This document shows, piece after piece, positions 36,067 through 47,530 of a DNA stretch of 64,000 nt. How positions within the stretch are numbered: position 1 is the first letter of the stretch; each line of letters opens with the position of its first letter. This stretch comes from Chloranthus sessilifolius (taxonomy: Eukaryota; Streptophyta; Magnoliopsida; Chloranthales; Chloranthaceae): contig CM037590.1 in the NCBI GenBank assembly GCA_021018995.1, positions 43,712,287-43,776,286 on the forward strand. Reading direction: 5' to 3'. The notes under the pieces are model-generated. The model ran no database searches and was not told the DNA's origin. It saw only the letters and a program-made list of their open reading frames with translations. Position numbers and translations under genes: made by a program.

Positions 36067-38230
36067 AAAGCCCAAGTAGGTTGACGGGAGAGCCTCAACT
36101 TTACCTCCAAATACTGCGACAAGAGAAGAGATCCTATCCAAATTTAATCTCATTCCCATGATGACAGACTTCTCCACATTCACTTTTTGACCCGAGACAA
36201 CCTCATAGCACCAAAGGACCACCTTAACATTCGAAATCGCAATGTCAGAAGCTTCACAAAAAATTAAAGTATCATAGCATATTGTAGATGATTAATCATA
36301 GGTCCAACAGGCGAGGCTCTAAAGCCTTTAACCAAGCCCAATCTCTGCACTTTAAGTAAGAAGCCAGTAAGCCCTTCTCCCACCATATCAAGTAAGGGGG
36401 AGAGAGGGTCACCTTGCCTATGCCCCCAGGAGCAAGGGAGGAAACCAGTCGCAACACCTTTCATCAACACGAAGAAGGGGGAAGAAAACAAAGCTTCCAT
36501 CGAACGTCTCCACCAGCTCCCAAACTCTAACTGCATGAGCATGTAATCAAGATAGTCCCAATTGACTCAGTCATAGGCTTTTTCCATATCAATTTTACGA
36601 ATAATCCCAGGACAACCGGCTCTATATTGAGAATCAATGCACTCGTGCACTACTAAATCGAGATCAAGGATATGCATGCCTTTTTCACGATCAACGGCTT
36701 CAATCGGTTAACCAACACCTTGGCCATAAGCTTCTAGACACTGCTAAGCAGACTAATTTGCCTGAAATGAGCCAAAAATTGCTAGGAACCTCCTTCTTAG
36801 GAATCACTGTGATGAAAGTGGCATTTAAGACCCTCCCAATCTTATAATTCACATGAAACTTCTTAAACACAACCATGATATCCTTTTTTCACGACCCCTA
36901 GAAATGTTGAAGAACTGCAAAGAGAAGCCATCGGACCCCAATGCTCTATCCCCGCTGCAACAGAAAAGCGTACTTCTAACCTCCTCAACATCAAACGATC
37001 TCTCAATGACCCCACAGTCTTCCCTCAAGGTAGGAATAAAAATTAGTCCATTTAACGAAGGTCTCAACCACCCCTCATCAGAATTAAGAGCTTTATAGTA
37101 ATCGACCATAACCTAACTGATCTCCTCTTTACCCTCAATAACGAAGCTGTTAAGTGAAGGACCTTGAATAACATTCGTATTTCTCCTAGCTGAAGCCATA
37201 GCATGAAACGAGGTATTTTTATCTCCATCATTCAACCAACGAGCCTTAGATTTTTTTACACCAACAACTTTCATCATCACAGGCTTTCAATTTATATTCC
37301 TCCTTAAGAGTGGACCTCCTCTCTAACTCCAAAGGCCCCAGAGGCCCTTCCTCTTCCAACTGCTCCAATGCTTGAATCTTCGAGAGGATATCATTCATTC
37401 TCACCTTGACATTACCAAAACAGTTTTTGTTCCAATCTTTAATCTTCGCTTTAAGCAATCTGAGCTTGGAGGTGAAAATAAATTCAGTGAAACCCGAGAT
37501 CTTCCAAACTCTCTCCAAATCTACACAATATCATTGAAATAAGCATTCCTTAACCACATATTTTAGTAAGAAACGGGGTAGGGCCCCACCTGTTTGAGTT
37601 CGAGCCCGTAGATAAAAGAATATGAGTATGATAAGAGGTTGGGCATGCTAGGCCAATAAGACGCGCCAAAGAGAAGTGGCTCCAGAAGTCCATAGAAACC
37701 AAAGCTCTATCTAGACGGCAGAGAGTAGGGTCATCCTGCAAATTAGACCACACGTATCCGATGTCTTCTAGAGAAACATCCACCAGCAAGAAGATTATTA
37801 GGCTCAAGCATACTGGGAGATAGCAAACAAGGTTTATTCTTTTTGTTACAGAACCTCAAAACGTTCAAATCACCCCACACACCAGGAGGCTCCTACTATC
37901 GCGAAATTTACGCAAGTCTTGCCACAAGAGAGGCCTCAAATTGTCAACATTTGAACCACGCATTGAAGAGAGGGCCCATAAAAATACCATCGACTTATTT
38001 TTGAACAAAACAGAGCAAGAGAAATGACCAGAACGCACCTGAATAGAAGACAAGACATCTCGATTCCATGCCACCAAAATGTCGCACGACGCCCCCCTCT
38101 CCCCCCTCTCCTCCAATCAGGGGGAACCCGTGGAATAATTGTCCTCAACCTGGTGGAAGAACAGGCCTCCTTCGTCTCTTGAAGAGTAATCACATCTAGC
38201 GTTATTGAACTAATGATTCTTCTTTTTCAA
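36067..38230 (-). mobile_element. LINE B, piece 3 (ORF2 endonuclease and RT)
   Basis: Minus strand, 5' to 3': apurinic endonuclease start with ITLQETKE near 38180; endonuclease end with CRLDRALVSMDFWSHF near 37715; RT palm with GHRQGDPLSPLL near 36425; a damaged catalytic box LQYAMIL near 36270 in place of YADD; and KVEALPSTYLGF ending at 36067, exactly where the giant LTR interrupts it. Several stops and frameshifts make it inactive. Confidence 0.88.
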
Positions 38231-39900
38231 TTTTTATCACCGCACATTTATCTGGGCATCCAATGCAACATTCCAAAAAATCAGCTGCATATGGGATCAT
38301 AAAAAAGACACCGCAGCAAACCAATACACTTCAACATCCAAAGGACTTAGCCTTCCCCTTCTCCTGCCCCTCCCTCTTACACGATCTCTTCCTCTAGCCA
38401 GGCTGAGAGATGATAAACTCCTCAATTCCCAAGACCCAACCACTGATCTTGAGCAGGATTGAGTTTACTTCAATATAGGATGAACAACGAGCTCCCACTA
38501 TGTCTTCCACAGCTCTGAATAATCATGCCAATTCATCATCCGAATTGTCAAAGACAGGCGAAGTTACTTCCTGATCCCTACCAAATTGTTGAAGAGAACT
38601 CATTGCAAAGACATGAATTTTTCTCCTGAAATCAGAGACGAGTTAGAGTTGCCACCATCTTGGCCATCTCTAGATGAGACATCTCAATAGTGCTGTTTGC
38701 ATGATACAAACACGCCACAACCAAGAAATGAAGCAGTAGGCGAGGCATCCACATGATGAGAGCTCTGAGCTACGTTTTGTGTGGCTTCCTCATGGCTAGA
38801 AACTTGAACAACAAAGGGGAGAAGCGGTATTTCATTTGCTACATTTGCTTTAAAAGGCCCATACCAAGCAAAAAAGGGCCAGACACTCGGGATCTCCTAT
38901 GGTTGTCTAACAGAGGTTGCACCCTCATAAAGTAATCCGACGTGGCATTCAAGAGGGCCCCACCTATTCTTCTCGAAGACCAAAGATGCCAACGTTTGAA
39001 AATCCCACTAACCAATGTCAGTGTTCTTCTAAAGCGGTGAATAGACCAGACGCGTGTCCTGCAATTGCTCAACAACCACTGTACTAGCACAATGTATTGA
39101 AATCTTGTTCGAGGAGCAAAATTATTTTTTTCTTAGTTCCACATTGACAGAGCCCTAAACAAACGTGAGGGATATCCAAGTCAAAGATTTCCACTACCAA
39201 AGATCATTTTAAATATCCATTCATACGATCCTCGATCTCAATGTTGAGAGATTTGTCTTCAACCTCCGGTTCTTGCACACAGGGAACATCCATACTTTCC
39301 ATGCGCATCGTCGAAGGACCAACACAACCAACCTCCTCATTTTCAAACTTACATGAGGGAGATATCTTCTACGCTTCTATGGCGAAGATGCCCAATTCTT
39401 CACCTCCCAAAGGTCCCAAGCAATTCGACCGAACGTTCCATGGTAGCTCGAGTTCAAGAGGCACATGAAATTTCTCTTCATCCACGAATATATAAAACGA
39501 CCACAGGACTGCATGCCAATCCACATCCGTCACCTTAATGCGAAAGAAAGCCGCCACTGAGAAGTTTCAGGATCTTTCATCCACATCCAAAAGACCTTCG
39601 AACTGAGAGCCCAACTGCAAATAGCTCTCCTCCCCAAGTGTGATTATGAGCACCAAAAACTCTTAGCCACAGACCACCAACAATTTCCAAAGATACTTGA
39701 GTGTTAGCATTTTTCGTCCATTTTTGAAGCAAAACAACACTTTTGTTAATGGTTCTAGGATTTCCAGAGCAAACCCTATTCGCAGTCCCCCCTGAAGCAA
39801 ATATTCGAAGGAAAGAGTTTCTACCCGCCAGGATGATCTCAGAGCAAATATTAGAAGGAAAGAGTTTCTACCCACCAGGATTATCTCAGAGCAGCTATGT
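38231..39900 (-). mobile_element. LINE B, probable 5' part (ORF1 region), degraded
   Basis: Continuous with the LINE ORF2 piece and of the same GC-richer composition, which ends near 40340. Minus-strand fragments (e.g. VTDVDWHAVLWSFYIFVDE at 39530) are plausible ORF1 debris but no zinc knuckle or other firm motif was found, and the 5' boundary is uncertain. Confidence 0.45.
39798..39892. repeat. Short tandem duplication, 47-bp unit
   Basis: GCAAATATTCGAAGGAAAGA at 39798 and GCAAATATTAGAAGGAAAGA at 39845 open two near-identical adjacent units in the LINE-related sequence. Confidence 0.85.
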
Positions 39901-40439
39901 CAGAAACAATGACTACGACACATTTTTTGAATGGGAACTCTTTCCACCAATTGCAGGCATCAATGTCTCAGAGAGAGTCCACCCTCTCATTGGGCAAGAG
40001 GTGCATCGTCTCTCAATCTCAACCTTCCATCAAGCAATGATTGAGAGGAGGAGAAGACCCGCTAACTCCATGGTTGTGGTCCTTAAAAGCTCTTCCTCAA
40101 CGCTCCCAACCCTCGCTGAGATCTTTCGAATATGGAGAAGTGGCTCTCTTCTCAGTTTTTTTCCTCTAGGCCTCAACACTCTCCTCTCTAGAAACCAGAC
40201 TCCCCTTTCTATTGCAACCCTCCCGAAAGCTGTAGTTGTGGGTTTGGCAACTGAAAGACGACCTAATATTCTCTACGAGCACCAATCGGAAGGCCCTCGT
40301 TTTCGTGTAGACTCTCCATCCATCTCCCGTTAGTTTTCAATGGCCTATCTCGCTAGCGCCCATTTAATCGCCAGTCGCGATTCCGAGGCGCATTAGCTCT
40401 CCCGTTAGTGTAGAAGAAGAGTAATTCTTATAAATTTCC

Positions 40440-40441
<2 letters not shown>

Positions 40442-40487
<46 letters not shown>
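40442..40487. repeat. (TA)n microsatellite
   Basis: About 23 units; lies in the 40340-41650 stretch, which otherwise holds degenerate GATACC/GGTATC repeats at 40860-41000 and no gene. Confidence 0.95.
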
Positions 40488-40489
<2 letters not shown>

Positions 40490-41026
40490 CCAAGTTTACT
40501 TGTACCCACCATCAAATGTGATGGATAATGAAATATAATTCTTCAAATAAAAATTAGGTCATTACTAAGCTCTATAAATATGGCCTTTTCTCGACTCTCT
40601 GGACATTTGTTGCCCCAAAAAATAGAGTTCTAGATTTAAACAATTGATTTATCCTCATCTAAATCTATGTTAGAATATGGTGCAAAACACACAAAAAAGA
40701 TGCACATTTGCCATCGAATTTAGACTTCATTTTTTCTTAAAATTCAAATTTAAAGGAAAGTCAAAATATATTTATTATTAAAAGTAAGATCTCTAGCAAA
40801 GTATCAAAGTCAGAATCAGTACTAGGTATCGAGAGTTTATTTATTTATTATTTTTAAAAACAAATAGACAATATCGATTGATACTGTTGTGTACCAGGCC
40901 GATAATGAAACTACTGGTACCAGGTCCGATACCACAATCGGGCTGGTATCTCTATCAGTTCAGTCGATGCATATCAGTTTGACTGATACACACCATGATA
41001 TCTAGAAAATGGAAAATTATGGACTG

Positions 41027-41030
<4 letters not shown>

Positions 41031-41092
<62 letters not shown>
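41031..41092. repeat. Compound (CT)(CA)(TA) microsatellite
   Basis: CT units, then CA units, then about 18 TA units in succession. Confidence 0.93.
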
Positions 41093-41660
41093 TAGCAGGG
41101 AACTCCTGCTATGCACGTGACCAATCATCTGAGGAATTTACATTTGGTGCACAATCTATCTACCGGTCCAAAAGCCTGATAGATAGGGAATGAGTTGGGC
41201 AGGCCTACTACCTAACCCACAGAGTCGGTTTGACACAAAGACTGGTTGGGTTGGGCAGTTTTTTGCATATATTATTAATAATATTTAAAAGGCTTTGGGG
41301 TTTTAGGGCATTTTGAATTGGATTGGCCTAAGATGACCCAATTTTTTGGGTGAGGTTAGTCATATATCATTGAACTGTTGGGTCAAGTCGAGTTGTGGAT
41401 ATATTTTCGACCATATAGGAGATTACTTGAGCACCATTGACAATTCTAGAGTTAGATACTTAATATATACTCAGAGGAGAGAGAGAGGTCCCACGTGTTG
41501 TGTACTTATTTATTTGTTCGAGAGATAGAGGAGGGGACATGTGTTGAAAAAATAGAAAATCTGTGGGGAAAATACCAGCCCACTTTAGACTTAAACAACG
41601 CTCTATGATGGAGAAAGAGAGAATTTTGCCGTACACTTCCCAACTACCCCTTTCTCGCAT

Positions 41661-42657
41661 GAGTACCTTTAAATGTACCCATTGAATCTTTAAGTTCATC
41701 CACGTAGACACGTACGAGCCAGAAACTGAGTCTTGTGGTTGCCCTTAACGATTCTGTAGTCATAGGCTGACCACCCACGTATGTTGGTGCTCTTCTTCAT
41801 CTTCTTCCGCCATTCCGGAGAGCCGTAGAGCTCCGTTCTGGCGAGTGCTCCGTTACGGCGAATCCTCTGTTCTGATAAGTCGTATAGCCCCATGAAACCC
41901 TCTTGAAACCCACTTCTTCTAATCTAGAATGAGACCCGTGAAACCCTTTGGAACGAAACCCAAACCCTTACTGCTTCTTGTTCTTCCTCTAGAATGAGAC
42001 CTATGAATCCCAATGGAATGAGACTCATGAAACCCATTGGAATGAAACTCATGAAACCCTCCTGAAACCCACTTCTTCTACCTCTTCTAGAATGAAACCC
42101 TCTTTAAGCTCATGAAATTCCCTTGCAAGCCTAAACAAAAGACGAAACATAAGAAGAAGCAAAGAAGAGGAGGAAGAAAAAGAAGATGAAGAAGAAAGTG
42201 ACTGTATGCATGATGGTGGCATACAATCGCTCCTTTTTCTTTTTCTTATTTTTATGGTTTCAAGAGGGTTCCATGGATTTCGCAAGAGGACTACATGGGT
42301 TTTGTGGTCTTCTTTCTCTTCTTCTTCTTCTTAGGATTTTGAGAGAGCTCCATGGCTTCTTCGCCTTCTGAGGGTTTCAAGAGGGTTCTCATGGATTTCA
42401 AGAGGGTTTCGTGGGCTTCTTCTTCCTCCTTGGCATCGCTGGCATTGATATCAGCGCCGAGGTCGACAACATCGTCCTTGTCGTCATCGATGCTGATGCT
42501 ACTCGCTTGAGAAGAAGACCACCCAAGCACCCACTTATGTGTGGGTGTTTTTCAAAGAAAAAATATGTGGGTTCCTGTCAAAATTGACCCTTTGACCAAG
42601 GTGCGCCCACTTATGTGGGAGAATTTTAAGATTCGGTGGGTGTATTTAAAGGTACCC
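41661..42657. mobile_element. Mutator-like non-autonomous element, about 1 kb
   Basis: Left GAGTACCTTTAAATGTACCC and right inverse GGGTACCTTTAAATACACCC form about 30-bp TIRs ending GAATCTT. They match the TIRs of 58320-58723, which has a clear 9-bp duplication; here the duplication is not recognisable. The interior is not simple repeat: it has TGAAACCC-type degenerate repeats (41890-42110) and, on the minus strand, an acidic and lysine-rich open frame (42530-42291). It may carry captured gene sequence, but I recognise no gene. Confidence 0.55.
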
Positions 42658-42980
42658 ATCACATTATATGGTAAAGAAAAGATATTTTTTTAATTTCTTT
42701 TAAGAAAAAAATCAATATTTTCATCCCTGGCTCAATTCCCCCCTTCTCACTTTATATATCTTCGTCCCCGGCTCAATTCCCCCCTTCTCACTTTATATAT
42801 ATATATATGGGAGCTGGTTCCATCCTTCATTGGAGGACGGTCACTGTCCTGCATGGTTCCACGTGGCACCCAAACACTGTTTTGATGCCATGTGGAGCTT
42901 GGGGGCATTCCTTAGATTTTCTTATTTATTTTTATTTTTTTGAAAACTCAACTCCACCATGTATTTTTTGAGCCATGAAA

Positions 42981-43021
<41 letters not shown>

Positions 43022-44170
43022 GCACACATATATACCTGTATGTATATATCTTACTACGCTAAAAGAGTAATGAGAATTAAGTTTGATGAGGAAAACTTTC
43101 AATTAAGACCAAAAAATCCTTGTAGTTTAAATAAATTTCATTTGAAGGAAACTATAAGATTTAAATAGCCCTATAAATATCCCTATAAAATTTATCTTTC
43201 CTTTTTGCTTCTTTAATTTATTATCATTATTTTTTTTTTATAGGGACTAAAGTGGAAGGAATGAATCATTATCATTATTAAAAAACATTAAGAAGTATTT
43301 AATAAAAAATTATATAATCTATATCGCAATCTAAATATTATTAAATTCTCTCATTATTCCTTAATCTAAACTATTGAAACGAGTGTTTATGTGGGTTAGA
43401 TAGTGTGAGGTTTATTAAATATAGAATTTTTTTAGCTTGTAGTGACATGGCAACTCTAGAAAATATGCACAAATTAAGAAAACGATAGATATGATATTAG
43501 GTGCTCGACCTATCCACCAAAAGTTTTGCACATGTTAATCTCCCTCCATCAAAATGGTAAAAGCATGGAGACGTACGAATATTCATGAATGCTAAATCAA
43601 TAAATGTATATTTTTGACCTTTTGACTGATTTCCTATTGATAAATATTTCGATTCCTCTCGACATCTTGACATGTGTACTTTCCTTGGTGCATGGTTTTA
43701 GTACCCTATACTACCTCAAGAAGGGAAACACTGGTATTAAGTATAAGAAATTTTTACAAAGATTGGTGCACTGGTCATCTCCTTCCACGGAATGGTCAAA
43801 ATTTATGCTTAAAAAAATATCTAAATATTCTATGATTGGTGCAGGGAGATTGACGTATATACTTTCTTTGTTCATATTAGGTGTAGGATCTGTTCACCAA
43901 AAGGTAAGAAGACTCATATTTTCAGTAATAGTAGGTTTCTTGAGTGTTTCATATGATGTGTAGGACACGATGTGCAGATCTGTGGTGTCAAAAAAATTCA
44001 ATTAGATCATCTCTATTGTATAATTAATAGCACTCAAACACATTTAAAATCAATAGTTACCATTTAAGGACAAATGAATTACATGCGTAGTAGTATGTGT
44101 ACTTGATAGGATATCTTTGGATATTTGACACAAGTAATAATTGTCATGACACAAGAACCACAAGACAACT
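42658..44170. other. AT-rich intergenic DNA
   Basis: Contains a (TA)n tract at 42991-43020 and a short duplication of CTTCTCACTTTATATAT (42743, 42785). Degenerate repeats of GGTGCTCGACCTATCCACCAAAAG type (43500, 43880) account for the 119-codon open frame at 43604. Confidence 0.5.
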
Positions 44171-44996
44171 TGATGCGGAATCGAAGCTTACACGCCGAGA
44201 TCATGGCTGGATAAAGCGAAGAAAGCGAAAGAGAAAGTGGACCTGTGAATTGGTTTTTAGAAGGCCCGTGAAGACCTATGTGCACGTTAATTTAGGCGAT
44301 GTTGTCTAGGTTTAGTTTCCTTTTTTTATTAGGATTCTTTTAGTAAATGATTTGCTTTAGGATTAGTTTCCTTATTTGAATTATTTGTCAGGCACATACA
44401 TATGACATGTGACTATTAATTTCGTTACTTTCAGTGCATCCATTGGAAAATGGGTCATAACTCTTTCAATGCATGTCGGAATTGCGCGATTCTTATCTTG
44501 CTGGAAAGCTACTTCGATAAGCTATCAAACAAGTTCGCATCAACCGGATATTGTTTGACCCTTCAAAAGTGGTCGCGTAATTAAAAAATGGGATTAGTCG
44601 TGAAATTAATTGTGACCGTTCGATTAGATAGTTTTGATGGTTAGTTAGGAGTCTTATTTTAGTAGGATTAGACCTAATTAGAGTTTCAAAAGTCTATATA
44701 AAGCATTGCAATCTCTTTTGAGATATAGTTCTATGAATGCAATTGAGAGTTTTTGCATGTGCAAATTTTGAAAGAGAGATTCTTTTGTTTAAAAACTTGC
44801 GATGAATTTTCTTCTTTGAAGAGTGATTCTTCAAATCCATTGGTGCGAAGCTGACAAGTCTCTTTGGAGCGAGTCCGAAGTTCTTCTACTTCTATTCTTA
44901 TTTTATTTTTGTTTTATTTGAAGATTGAGAACCCTAAATCCTATCGTGCAGGATTTTACGCTACTTTAGAGTTAGCGTCGTTTTTTTCCTGCATCA
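44171..44996 (+). mobile_element. Solo LTR, second copy of the 24167 family
   Basis: Begins TGATGCGGAATC, ends CCTGCATCA, collinear with 24167-24949 (shared blocks include TTTTGATGGTTAGTTAGGAG and the GAGTGATTCTTCAAA block). Flanks CAACT and TAACC do not match. Confidence 0.78.
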
Positions 44997-45096
44997 TAAC
45001 CATATTTTGTGAATTTACATCATTGCGAGGATTAATAAAATAAGTCAACTTTGCAATCAATAGGGGTACGAGACATGCATGGCACGCCTTTTACTC

Positions 45097-45101
<5 letters not shown>

Positions 45102-45163
<62 letters not shown>
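45102..45163. repeat. (TA)n microsatellite
   Basis: About 31 units. Confidence 0.95.
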
Positions 45164-45168
<5 letters not shown>

Positions 45169-45210
45169 TTCTTGTACCACTTGGAAAGTTGGCTGAAATT
45201 TTTATCTCTG

Positions 45211-45820
45211 GTTGGCTATACGAGCTACACCTAGGCAATGTCCAGCTAAAGCTGTGGTAAATATATAATTTTATGTTGTATATTTATATCTATAAAAATT
45301 GGGCTGGGTGTTGGGGTACCTAGTCCAAGCCTGTAAACCCGAGCAAAATCATGCTTGGCTCGGGTTGGGTCCCTGCCAGGGCTTACACACCCAAAAAGCC
45401 TGCTATTTCCAGGCCTGGTCTGCACCAAAATCTGGGCCAGCCTGATCCATTGAGAGCCTTAACTCTATCATATTTCATTGGCCATTGAGGTCTTATGAAG
45501 TTTTTTGTCGCTAAATTGGCTATACGAGCTACACCTAGGTAATGTCCAGCTAAAGCTATGGTAAATATATAATTTTATATTGTATATTTTTATCTATAAA
45601 AATTGGGCTGGGTGTTGGGGTACCTAGTTCAAGCCTGTAAACCCGGGCAAAATCATGCTTGGCCCGGGTTGGGTCCCTGCCAAGGCTTACACACCCAAAA
45701 AGCCTGCTATTTCCAGGCCTGGTCTGCACCAAAATCTGGGACAGCCTGATCCATTGAGAGCCTTAACTCTATCATATTTCATTGGCCATTGAGGTCTTAT
45801 GAAGTTTTTTGTCGCTAAAC
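45211..45820. repeat. Recent tandem duplication, 304-bp unit
   Basis: The sequence from GTTGGCTATACGAGCTACAC at 45212 recurs 304 bp later with about ten differences, and both copies end in GTTTTTTGTCGCTAAA or its equivalent. The unit contains a CCTGG/CCCGGG-rich stretch resembling the degraded hAT repeats elsewhere. No coding sequence. Confidence 0.92.
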
Positions 45821-46292
45821 GCTGTAGCCTCGTCATGGCGAGGCTATAGGGTCGCCTTAACTACCATGATCCTAATTTTCCAATCGAGTTCAATAATCAT
45901 CAGAAAAAAGGTCTATATGTCGGATGATCACGATCATCCAATTAGTTGCATAGTTCATTTTGGACATCCACATGGTCGCCTGCTAGGTGACTCATCCGGA
46001 TTGATAGACACTTTTGCCACATTTTTTGCATTGGTGTTAGAAATTTTGTGATTATTCACATTCTTTTTAGTTTTTGCCAAAATATGATAATGAAATTTCC
46101 CTACTTTTGGCTGAGATTTAGGAATATTCATGAAATGCAGGTAATTTTAGAAAGACTAGGATTGCTTGTAAGAGCATGTATTATAGAAAATTTTATGCAA
46201 ATGATACCCATCTAAAGTTTGTGTTTTTACCAACCTCAAGCTTGCCTAGCAAAAATAAAATAAAATATATAGTACATGTCTTTACTATTATA

Positions 46293-46625
46293 AAGTGAGA
46301 AGTGTTGAATTGAGACGAAAGGGATGAAAATATTAAATTTTCATATCTTACGTCCGTCATTTTTAAAAGGATAACCGTAAATCACTAAATGGTACCATTA
46401 TCTGCAACCATTTTATAAACATAAAATATATGGTTGCAATTTATGATACTCATTACTAAAATAGTTACACACCTAAGGGTGGAAATGAGATGAAAGGGAC
46501 GAAAATATTAAATTTTTTGTGTGTTGCATCCGTTTAAAATCACTAAATAGAATCATTTTCTGCAACCACTCAGTAAGGAATAAATGTACAGTTGCAAATA
46601 ATGATACTCATCATTACTAAAATAA
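46293..46625. repeat. Diverged tandem duplication, 175-bp unit
   Basis: GAAAGGGATGAAAATATTAA at 46317 and GAAAGGGACGAAAATATTAA at 46492, each followed by AAATCACTAAAT, CTGCAACCA and ATGATACTCAT in the same order. Confidence 0.85.
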
Positions 46626-46707
46626 ACGTACCCTATGCACCTGTTTTCACTCCCTCAATCTCTCATCTCCAAATATAGACCTCTTCACACTGGCATTTTA
46701 ACTGTTT

Positions 46708-47018
46708 AGACCGATGACTTTTTTAGTCCAATGGTGGAGATTGTTTTTGTCCCAATCTTCGGCACCACAGATCTTGAGATCATGGTCCAACCATCAGACG
46801 GTCAGATTTTGATCCACGTGGCACACATTACAAAAAAAATGAACATGATCATAGGCATATAGTAAATTATAGGCATACATCAAACGTGAGTCTAGGATCA
46901 CTTTGGGGATGTGTGCTAGATAAAAATAAAATCTGACCATCTGATGGTAGACTTACTGTGTCAAAGATTGGGATGAAAAACGATCTCAATCGTTAGATTC
47001 AAAGCAGTCAACGATTTA
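46708..47018. repeat. Foldback MITE copy (GGAGATNGTTTTT / AATCTT type)
   Basis: Left half (GATGACTTTTTTAGTCCAAT, TGGAGATTG, CCCAATCTTC, GATCTTGAGATCATGG) is repeated inverted in the right half (GATTGGGATGAAAAACGATC, TTCAAAGCAGTCAACG). The centre holds GTGGCACACAT-type words. Related copies at 53547, 54609, 58370 and 59790. Confidence 0.75.
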
Positions 47019-47069
47019 AAAGCATGAAAATTTGAGAAGGAAGAATGTTGAAATTAAAGGTACCCAAAA

Positions 47070-47530
47070 ATATCTATTATCTCTACTGCTCCTCTTGTGC
47101 CTACTGGTATCGACGGATCGGCTAGACCCGATACTTGATTGCCCCGACCAAACTTTTTTGTCGGGTCAGATATATTAAATTGACCTGTCAGGTCGGGTTG
47201 GGCATGAGAGATCTGACCCGAACTTTGGGTCAGGTCGACTAAGAGGTCGGGATGGGATGGTTCACGCAAAAATTGGTCGAGCTGGGTCAACCCGATCCGA
47301 CTCATCTTTTATATGCAACAAATATGGAAAATTGGAGTTTTTATTGGGTCGGGTTGGGTTTTCATTGGGCATCGGGTTTGGCCGGGTTCTTCAGGTCGTG
47401 GTCCAGTCTGGTCAGGCCAGGAGCACCGTAGGTAGTGTTGGGTGCACCACCGGGTTGGATCTGGTTGGGCATTTGCAATTTTCTCATCCGGCAGCCAAAA
47501 TTCTGACTCGACCCAACTCATTGACAGTCC
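47070..47530. repeat. GGGTCGGGTT-rich degraded MITE
   Basis: Dense GTCGGGTTGGG and GACCCGAC words on both strands, ending TCATTGACAGTCCTA, a common hAT-MITE terminus. The left end is unclear. Produces overlapping false open frames. Confidence 0.55.

Noticed and set aside
39743..40333. Plus-strand 196-codon open frame
   Set aside because: It overlies an internal 47-bp duplication and LINE-related sequence of the opposite strand; no recognisable domain.
43604..43963. 119-codon frame with hydrophobic stretches
   Set aside because: AT-rich sequence composed of degenerate inverted repeats; no homologous protein recognised.
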